Below, piece by piece: positions 9,501 through 16,800 of a stretch of 64,000 nt of DNA. This DNA comes from Planctomycetaceae bacterium (GTDB taxonomy: Bacteria > Planctomycetota > Planctomycetia > Planctomycetales > Planctomycetaceae). The stretch is taken from positions 62,001 through 126,000 of the forward strand of contig JAKFWA010000022.1 in the NCBI GenBank assembly GCA_021732995.1, written 5' to 3'. The notes under the pieces are model-generated. The model made no database searches. It was not told the origin of the DNA and saw only the letters and a list, made by a program, of their open reading frames with translations. Each line of letters begins with the position of its first letter. Positions within the stretch are counted from its first letter, which is position 1. A program made the translations under genes and the position numbers.

Positions 9501-10053
9501 CATCAGGCTGCAGATGAAACACATCCGTTTCCGCTTCAGCCTGAATCGATCCGAGAAACTCGAACAGACCAGCGTCGTTCGGAGTTACGTCGAGACCCGC
9601 CGGGCCAACATCATCTGTCCGGGACTCAATGATCAGCTCGTAGTCGCCTTCAAATTCGATCGGGCTAACATGCAGGAACAGCGGCTGATTCGGGACCCCA
9701 CGCACGGTGAGCGGTCTGCTGGAGAGAAGCTGCAGCGGGGCCACTTCAGTGCCGTCTTCCGCCAGAACGTTGGCCACCAGCCCGATGGAAGAATTGGGAC
9801 TCTGGGCAATCCGGATAAATCCATCGGCGGCCACCTGCAGCCGGTATGAGTCTTCGTCACCGATGTCGGCAAGTGTGCCGGTCACGGTGACGGGCTGGTC
9901 GGGAGGCAGTTCGATCACCGGAATGGGAGGATCGGACGGCTCCTGCGAGCCACCATCGGCAGACAACACCAGACGTGACTCGAGTGCCTCAATCTTAGCG
10001 CTGAAGTGAACAGGCTGTCTGTTTTCTGTTCGAAAACGCTTGCTTGTGCGCAT
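3565..10053 (-). CDS. Giant secreted protein with many PPC (pre-peptidase C-terminal) repeats
   Basis: The protein has 2162 aa. The N-terminus is a short basic stretch followed by KIEALESRLVLSA, a degenerate form of the planctomycete LEPR-XLL sorting motif, then a Pro-rich linker. Most of the rest, to about residue 1760, is a tandem series of beta-sandwich units of 100-135 aa. Typical units contain TDVFHL, then LDPVLRV, FNDDG-x-G-NSRL, a strand ending in IIAAGFG and GAYRL. This pattern fits the PPC/PF04151 fold, whose Asp-rich loops may bind calcium. The last ~400 residues differ, being partly Pro/Lys-rich with a charged tail. No catalytic domain is recognisable, so it is probably a structural or adhesive surface protein. 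Codon use looks more relaxed than in the neighbouring housekeeping genes. Confidence 0.85.
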   Translation of the reverse strand: MRTSKRFRTENRQPVHFSAKIEALESRLVLSADGGSQEPSDPPIPVIELPPDQPVTVTGTLADIGDEDSYRLQVAADGFIRIAQSPNSSIGLVANVLAEDGTEVAPLQLLSSRPLTVRGVPNQPLFLHVSPIEFEGDYELIIESRTDDVGPAGLDVTPNDAGLFEFLGSIQAEAETDVFHLQPDVNSALRISLDAEDLFLDPVLTVVDRTTGEQLGFNDDGDGLNSRLNITVAAHQSISIIAAGFTTAIGDYRLRVVQQQDIGDTPETAKPLPIVAGIGTVDSELSAVPSGFDRDFFSIIAPSDGLIRVSVDQRAGFNLLDSLVAVRNQSGEIIAINDDRIPLAATGSLVEFNARQGERYTIEVRPFDIVTAFPVGDRTGEYTLIVEQFDQSITDSVGNTFSTAQPIPLNDGFALERVSIDYAADQDVYQFTAPANGTVIVTHRSVDDPMAGYLTIFDDSPEHRTISRSTVPASPHFNSELEFEVEQGKTYYIRASVYSSESSERYGQATGAYGLGVAFRNRSLQTTTFETGQQTSRTFSERIDTPDDVDQFLIYVSQSGPVSIDARQTDIVSTVDWMLSAFLVGDEFEYAGHQVRDFGLDLNIELADALAGQYYLIVVQGNGSGVGEYALTISQPRPDDLPGITELVLGNSVSGEIGSNDDDSFLLNLAPGEVAELIVERIDQTFSPALSVASIGGPTVPVFVSGDDALRPIRVLGGDQPIFVFLSGDFDAVANGFSVGRYRVSLRTAVLDGFAEDFATAEVISSSTQDVTSVNNQFESSTDSDFYQYTATFTGQLQIQQSDFDPSGAPAALFNQVIVYDSRQTLLTSGGDVFGPASGDATVFVDVVEGEHYFIELRNGDLKTGGYQLELDELSSADDVGPDGRDLTLDEQGIAVFSGAIDAAGDTDEFHLQSVSAGTSFLITLDANNSPLDPVLRVVNQTTGELIAFNDDGNGINSRLTVTIPTDQDVSIIAAGFGTRTGAYRLRVEQISSTDDVDAAGVDLELDDQGATEFTGRIDTAVDTDVFLLQPEVDTTLSITLDAMDAQFDPVLRVTDQATGALIGFNDDSVGLNSRLTLTIAAQQAISITVSGYALTNGGYRLGITPVTVTDEIDAGGRDLVFDAQGVAEVSSTIDVAGDTDVFHLPSGLVGSYLVTLNADDGGRLDPFLQLVDDIGTPLDSNDDGGEGLNSSLLVTLTGTSPRSLVASGFGSSAGRYQLRIRPFEGTTTDDPDRDLDILESEVTELTGRIDAASDTDVFTFTATFNGSIVIEQNADEDFLLDPLLRVRTIDGVQIAVNDDGGFGTNSRISIDVRQNQTYQIIAGGFGSSTGAYRLVITQPADQSDVSDTFSQAMPLIFTDESSFFQGGSIVARPTDSNADIDVFRLPVSSFTGTLNIRLAAFDAGLNPGLAVFTGNTNGGAVDNLVLVALADSDPLIPDQVSLFANIQANTEYFVRVSGMSGSVGSYFLGASATIDAVPSTFAGAVELPVGGFGSTVTQVSSIDFSNDRDMFQVTAPKAGRFTVTLRHRQDSTLDPVLAAYGAVYNNGGNTPLPIGRNDDDLPGSVDSELTFDAHRDGEVFFLEARGLEDSIGEYEITVTFADAAFETPGVPLDAESIYPSQTMTSVQAQGQFDSARDVDFFTFVATENGRVTSRVTVPSGSNGTGSVRILQADDNVVSQRGIDALTQIASGDSLIEFDVMAGQRYFIELRDQFMSGAAAVPYSLDVQFEALDVQVVSPKDGTVNDTINEAFQTTLAGVSLDAAADAVLAQLKRKFGVGPDQRLEQTYFVLLLDPVDFLLTDPSGRSVGFTANTGVVNETRNAYYSGDGFGELVVLTGIQMGSYQVALSSVGGLNLGEAVRFMAVGPDGAVPINASIQAGQFNPDAGKTGVLLALDVGTTQVFPNNTNGVFAQLANRSLDRPSAVIQDHDELALVSLQSRSDLYSAALAESLTLQEIHDGARDFAHPITDRVRSFVRALDDVFGLDIEAKLKKGRLSGKQDPEGAGDMPLSPLDLVPTDGFWWHLGKVLIDTPGALLDLMDGITSPAKPEQQRDEPPAPDNKVPEKATSDRAQPTPLEQHAARLLASQKSQEFRHPFGRNFRKPSPWDDYPKPVDFSWPWAITEEPGTGKVLSKREHADVRADAVKRVKPVDSQAAEAATQL

Positions 10054-10382
10054 TTCGGACTTTCGAAGATCGAATCAAACGTCGTGCCTGTAGCTTTTAG
10101 AGCATTTGATCGGCGAAGCCAGTTGCCAGTGTGAGCAACGTCGCAGTTTTTGAACTGCCGGATCAAATGTTTCCAGCTTGGATCCCAAGGCCAAGTAGCG
10201 CCCGGGCAATCCAGGTGATGCAGGTTGCGGAACTCGTCTTGAGAGCGTGAAAAGGGTTTTCCTGCACTGGTGAGGACTGTACCTGCTGCTCTGGATGACG
10301 CAGCATCAACACGCGGGCGGCTTTACGCCAACGTCTGGATCAAAAATCTACCGCGCTGCCCCACGATGCGATGGCGCCGGGC
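10054..10382. other. Intergenic region upstream of the PPC protein
   Basis: This 329-bp gap should hold the promoter of the PPC gene (transcribed leftward) and the 3' end of the small membrane protein. It contains an interrupted inverted repeat, CATTTGATC near 10104 and GATCAAATG near 10162. I see no gene in it. Confidence 0.4.
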
Positions 10383-10727
10383 TCAAGCAGTAGCCTCATC
10401 CTGACGGCGGCGGGAAAACCAGGAAGCGATCAGAAACGCGGCGACGACTCCGCATAGGGGCATTGCGGCCGCAATCGAACCGGTGGCCCAGAACGGGAGT
10501 GGTACCGAAAAACGAACGAAGCCGCATAAGACCTGTGTGGAAGGCGGGATCGTATCAGGATCGCGTGAATCAACCTGATGCATCGTCCAGTCTTGAAAGC
10601 CCACTTGATGCGGCGCACGTCCGATCGTCCAGTCTGTGGCAACCGCCGAAGTCGCGCACCCCATGCAGACGATCACTGCCGCCAGAACTAGCTTCCTGAG
10701 CGTTGTTGATGCGTGCATGGCCACCAT
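10383..10727 (-). CDS. Small exported/membrane protein, paralogue of the protein at 26619
   Basis: The protein has 114 aa if started at the ATG at 10727; the longer frame to 10805 adds a poor N-terminus. It begins MVAMHASTTLRKLVLAAVIV, a clear signal-peptide-like helix with a Cys-containing end, and closes with a second hydrophobic helix (GSIAAAMPLCGVVAAFLIAS) and a basic tail (WFSRRRQDE). The region between has Trp residues but no known motif. The N-terminus and the overall plan (signal helix, ~60-residue middle, C-terminal membrane helix, basic tail) match the protein at 26619-26975, including near-identical DNA over CATCAACAACGCTCAGGAAG. The family is unrecognised; function is unknown. Confidence 0.65.
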   Translation of the reverse strand: MVAMHASTTLRKLVLAAVIVCMGCATSAVATDWTIGRAPHQVGFQDWTMHQVDSRDPDTIPPSTQVLCGFVRFSVPLPFWATGSIAAAMPLCGVVAAFLIASWFSRRRQDEATA

Positions 10728-10889
10728 GCTTTCAGATCGGGGCTCAGCTTGAACGAGAGACGAAGCATTCCCGCGATTGTGCACGGGCTGAATGTGGAGC
10801 GTCAAGAAGCGGTAGCAGCTTCAGTGGCCGGTGAAGGCAGGTGAGGGACCTGCTGCGGCGCCTTGGTTGATTCTCGCCGCAGCCTCCGG

Positions 10890-13800
10890 TTAACCGCCGT
10901 TGATGATCTCAAAATCAATCTGCCCAGTGACGATGTCATCACGTTGCACCGGTTCGCCGTCTTGCGGACTCACGACGTTGATCCAGACCGAATGTGTCAG
11001 TTTGTACGGACCCGCGACGGGGGTCTTGAAATACGGATGCCAATGCTGTTGACCGGGGCGTGGGTTCTCATCGAGTCCGAAGCTCAGGTAGAACGGGCCG
11101 AGTGCTTCACCCGGTTCAAGCTTCTCGTGGTAGTGCGGGATGCGTCCCAGCAGCGGGATGTTTTCGAGGGCGATCTGCTCACCCTTGGCATTGAGGACCT
11201 TCGGCACGTTGCCAAAGAAGTCAGGAGCCGTGTTGAACTTGATAGGTCTGTCGCTGGTGTTGCGAAAGAAGACGACCAGCGGCACTCGTTCGCCGCTGCG
11301 GAACTGGCGCTGAGGCTTCGTCAGTGCGATCCCATATTGCAGGCCGTGCTTCGTGTCGCCCCAGACAGGCTTGAACTTGTCGATGAACTCCGCCGCCGTC
11401 TTGCCGACGTAGTGGCCGTTCTCTTCGACTCGATCTTGCCGCGAATGAGGTCCAGGTCCGGCGGTTTGTTCAACGTTGGCCGCATCGCCACTCAACGTCC
11501 ACACTGAGAGAGCCTGCTGCATGTCAGAGAACACAACGGCCAGCCGTTGGCCATCGTCGGAGAACGCGGCGTCATTGGCTTCAGTGTGCAGCTCGAAAAG
11601 TCTCGCGCCGGTTCGCGTCGACCAGACCGGCACGACATATCGGTGCTTGTCCCCATCAACACCAACTTTCTCCTGCGTGCCGAGCCGCGCGAGCCACTGG
11701 CCATCTTTCGAGAAGACCAAACCCGGACCTCCACTACTGCTGTAGCGATACGGTCCTTCGAGTTGTTGCAGCAGCTTGCCCGAAGTCGTGTCCAACAACT
11801 TCACGCCCAGGATGTCGCCCATCGCGACCTGCTTGCCATCGGGCGAGAACTGCACGCTCCAAACATGGCTGGTGTACTGGCTGGAGACATCAGGCTCGGA
11901 ATGCTTTCGGCCTGAGTTGTCATTGGGAATAGAACGCAGCAACTGACCGGTGCTCGTCTCCCAGATCTTCGCTCCACCGCCGTTGGTCGTGACGAGCCGT
12001 TTCCCATCCGTCGACAGATCAATGGCCTTCAAGTCCGTTGCACCTTTGTCGATGACGGTTTGCAAGACGTTGCCAGTGGCTCCATCCCAAACAAGGACGT
12101 GCGCGTCGTAAGACAGTGTTAGGCGTCCGACCTGTGCTCGATGCCCGACGATCACCGACAGATCCGCAGTGCAATCCAGCTGGTCGATCTCACAGGTATA
12201 GATGCCGTCCTTGGGCGCGAACGGCAGTTGCTTGAGCAGCTTGCCGGTTGTCGCGTCCCAGATCCCGACATAAGCATCCGTTGCCCCGATGACTCGCCGC
12301 CGATCGCCCGACAACTTGAACGTCCTCGGATGAACCGCTCGCCCATGCTTATCCGCTTGCAGCTTGATCTCACTGATCAACTTCATGCCGACAATGTCCC
12401 ACCGCCGAATCGTGAAGAAGCTCTGATTTGAAGCCGTAACCAGTTCCTTCCCACCGTTATCAAACCCGACCGCCTGCATGATCCAATGATCCGGCAAAAG
12501 CACCGCCGGCTTTCGCAACGTCCGTAGCTCAGGCGGCCCGCCTGAGTCATTCTTCTCGCTCTTCTTCTCGTTCCCAATCGGAGCTTGAGACCGAGTCGTT
12601 TGAGAACTCGCGGGTGGAAGCTGCGCTGGCGGAGCGAAGGGAGATGTCGCGGCGTGAGTAGCGATACCGGGCGCTTCGCTCTTCTTTTCCAGCACGATCT
12701 TCAGCACATCGCCTGCCGTCGGCGTTCCGAACCACACTCGATAGCCGGGCTGAGCGGCGTACATGATGACCTGAGTCCCCCGGTCGAGACTCACGGTGAA
12801 CTCGCCTTTGTCATTGGTCGTCACGATCGAACCGTCGATGCGAAACACGTTCGCGCCGGCGATCGGCTGATCGTCGGCATCAACGACCGTGCCCGTCACG
12901 TCCTTCGCGTTCTCATGACGAACGATGCGAGTGCCGGGACTCGACTGCTTCAGCCACGAGTCGCCACCGAGTTTCCGTTCTTCCTGCTTGAGGACCAGTT
13001 TCACCGGCTCGGTCGGTTCCGGACGTCCGTTGCGAGGGACTTCAATCGCCGCCTCGGCGTGTCCGCGTTCTCGTTCGTTCGCATAGACGTAGGCTCGACC
13101 GGGCACCAGCCAGAACGCGAATTCGCCCTTGTCGTTCGTCGTGACGCTTTGCACGGTCGCTCCCGACTGAGGCCGGGCCAGCGAGTAGCAATAGACCGTA
13201 ATGTTCGACAGCGGCTTCTCGTCAGTCGCGACCAAGGTGCCCGAGATCATCGAGCCTCGAATGAGCTGCATCTTCGATGTCGTGATTCTGCCGCCTTCGA
13301 CAAACAGTCCGTCATCCGCCGCCGCCGTCCAGAACGGATCGGAGTGCTGCTTGAGCCAGACGTTGTAAATCCCCGGCGAAGGGGCCTTGAGCCGATAGCG
13401 ACCTTCCGCATCCGTTACGGCATTTGCCCCGCCCCCTTTGAGCGAGTTATTGATGACGGCTCCACAAGCGATCGTCGCCCCGACAACCGGCTGATCGTTC
13501 TTGCCCAGCAACTGGCCGTGAATTTCGCCATTGGGATCGATCGCGTCCGACTCCGAAGGCGGATCGTCCGCGCCACGCACGCGTTGAATGCCTTTGCATT
13601 TTCCGTCCTTGTCGAACATCACGATCAGTGTGAGGCCGTCGCCGAGCGAGACGTGATGTTGGACCTTGTCCCCTTCACCTGTCTTTGTCGCCTTCAACTC
13701 CTGCTGCTTGATGATCTCCAAAAACTGCGGCTCGGTCATGTTGAGCGACAAGCCATGCAGCTTCGGATAGGGCCTCAGAAATTCGAGGCCGTCAGGTAGA

Positions 13801-16800
13801 GAGGTCGCCGCAGAATCCTTGTCGGGCTTCGGCGCTGCTTTCTGTTGCTTCCACCAGGCGAGCCACGGTTCAGGTTTGCCTTCAAACTTCTCACCGGTGA
13901 GGCGGCGGAGGTGCTGGTAGATCATGCCGCCGACATCGTTGCCGCCGTTGAGCTCACTCATCAGCAGCGGCAAGGCGTCTTTGCCTCCCATGTTGGCGAC
14001 GGCGGAGACCGCGTAGCCCTGCACCTTTTTATCTCGGAGATGCGGCACCAGGCGGTTCATCGACTCGGGATGATCCAAGTTGGCGATCGACGTGAGCGCT
14101 TCGATCCGCACCTGCTCGTCGGGATCGTCGGCCAGTTGGAATAGAATGTCGGCGAATTTGGGATCGGGCTTATCTCGCAATGCGTAGGCGCATTCCTTGC
14201 GGATATCGACAGACTGGTCTTGAGACAGCCTGAGCAGTTCCGGATTGAGCAGCTGCACGGCTTTGCCGCGCAAGCTACGGACGGCTCGGTTGCGAAGCTT
14301 CTCGTTCTCGTGACGGGTCAGTTCGACAAGACGCTCAAAGGCGGGTCGAGTTTCGTCGTTGAGCTGGATCGGAATCCAGTCCATCAATGCGGCGCAGTCG
14401 CTCACAATCTCAGGACGATCCGACAGCATGCCGTTGGTGACTTCCTTCACGACGAACGGCGTTTGGAAGCGACACATTGCGAAGGCAAATTCGGGTCGGA
14501 CCTTTTCATCGGCCTCCACCAGCCAGGCATCTCGCAGAGCGACGATCAGTGTTTCGGGCTTTGCCGTACTGCAAAAGCCGATGGCGGCTGCGAGCTTGGC
14601 TGCCGAGCTCCGCCTTTCGACGCGATTGTCTTTCAATGCAGCCAGGAGGATCGGAACCGCACTCTCAATTTCGCCAGCGGGATCCTCGGCAGGTACGACC
14701 TTGTTCCAATGAGCATTGTTGGACCAGCCACCCAGATTGGGCGGAGAGATCTTGCTGAACCGGCGGCAATACGCCGCATAAATCTCCAGCGGCCACTTGA
14801 TGTGCTTCATGTGCGAAGCAACGTCCCCCTGACTGTCCGCTTCCAGAAAGACCGAGCAGTAATCGGCGAAGGAGCAATGGCTGAGAGCACGGCACAGCGC
14901 GTCCTCGTCGATGGGATACATTCCGGCATAGGTGCCATCGTCCGAAAATCGTTGTGTGAAGTAGTCGCGACGCAGCTTCGCTGGCAGCTTGTCAGTCGCT
15001 CCCAACTCGTCGATGACCCACGCCAATCGTTTCGATTGCGGCGACAACTTGGCCGCATCCAACGTGGCTGCGTTCAATGGCGGCTTGGGGAGTTCCGCTG
15101 CCAGCAGCGTCAGCAAATGCGGCAACGCGGCAGGTCCGAGCGAGATCAATCGCTCGCGTGCCGCCACTTCGTTGGTCGCCAGATCGTTCGCCAACGAGTT
15201 GACTCGTTCCAGAGTGACGCCCGACACAAACTCTGGACGCTGGCGCTCGCGCGGAACGACGAAGTCCGGTTTGACGGACTGCCACCACTTCTCCCATTGG
15301 TCCGGCGTGAAGACATGTTTGCGGCGAGTCAGCTTCCACAGCGCCGACGTCGCGGCGACCTGCGTGACACTCGCCTGAAAGCGTTTCTGCGCATCATCGA
15401 GACTCTGTGTCCCGTCGAGCACTGTACTCAGACTGGTCTTCAGTAACTTGATTAGCGCCGGGACGGACTCGGTCGTCCCGGCCGATCGCAGCACGAGCGT
15501 CAGGTGCGTGGCCAAAGCATCCGACGCCGCTAAACCGTTCAAGCGTTGAAGAACTCGCAGAGCGGCGCGGTCTCCCAACTCAATCAATCGGCGGATGCGT
15601 GGATCGAGCTTGTCATTGCCAGCGTATTGGTTTTCCCAAAGGCTGACATACATCGCTTGTGGCGGTGCTCCCTCTTGCTGAAAGAAGCCACCACCAGACT
15701 GCGGCGCCAGACTAGGCAACGGGGCTTTCGCAAGCTGATCGAGCAACACATCGGGATCGTCGACCTTCGAGAAATCGCCCACGACCGGCAGCGGGTTGAG
15801 TTGAATCACCGCACCAATCACCGGCGGCTTCACCTGCTCTGCGCCCTCTTCGCCGCGAATTCGTTGAATACCTCGGCAAGTGCCGTCATTGCGAAACATG
15901 ACGATCAGAGTGAGTCCATCACCGAGTCCCATGTGATACGCGGTCGTGTCCCCTTCACCTGTCTTTGTCGCCTTCAACTCCTGCTGCTTGACGATCTCCA
16001 GGAACTGCGGCTCGGTCATGTTGAGCGACAAGCCATGCAGTTTTGGATACGGCGCGAGGAACTCCAGTCCCTTCGGCGGTGCGCTGGTGGCTGCCGGCTG
16101 CGGAGCTGGCTTGGTTGGATCGACAGTGGCCTTCTCAGGATCGACCGCCGCGCCTGGCTGTACTTTGCCGGCTTCCATCTTGTTCTGAGCCAACTGCCAG
16201 ATGACGACGTCGCCCTGCTGCGTGGTGCAGGCCAGGTTCAGCCCGTCGGGGGAGAAGGTCAGATGGCGCAGGCCGCCTCCTTGAGCATCCTTGATGAGCG
16301 CGGCATTGGGAGACTGCAGTTTCGCAATGACCCCTGAATGAGCCACGTCCCAGAGGCCGATGTTTCCATCAGGAGCAATGCTCGCAATCGTCCGTAGATC
16401 TGCGGAAATCGCGGGGATGCTCGCAAACTTGATCCCGCCGGGTTGAGGACCACTGCGCAGTCCCCCTTCATCGGCAGGGTGTCGCGACAGCAGTTCTTCA
16501 GGGGCTTGCACAACCTTGGGCTGACTCCCTCGATGGGCCTCGATGAGCGTCACACTTCCCCAACCACTAACGGCTAGTTGCTTGCTATCTCGCGACCAAA
16601 ACACCGAGCAGTCTTCGCCCGCAATCTTCGGCCACTGGGCCAGTGGCTTCCCATCGGGAATAGTCCACAGCGCGACATACCCTTGGCGATCCATCGCGGC
16701 CAGCATCTTGCCATCGGGCGAGAACGCGAGACTGCTCATGCGCGCGTGATCCGGCTCAGCGAGCAACGCGATCGGTCGCTGCGTCTCTCGATCAAAGACA

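Noticed and set aside
12585-13799. 404-codon plus-strand frame (and a 408-codon one at 14220-15446)
   Set aside because: Both lie fully antisense to the giant M56 gene, are Arg/His-rich and lack any motif; they are codon-bias shadows.
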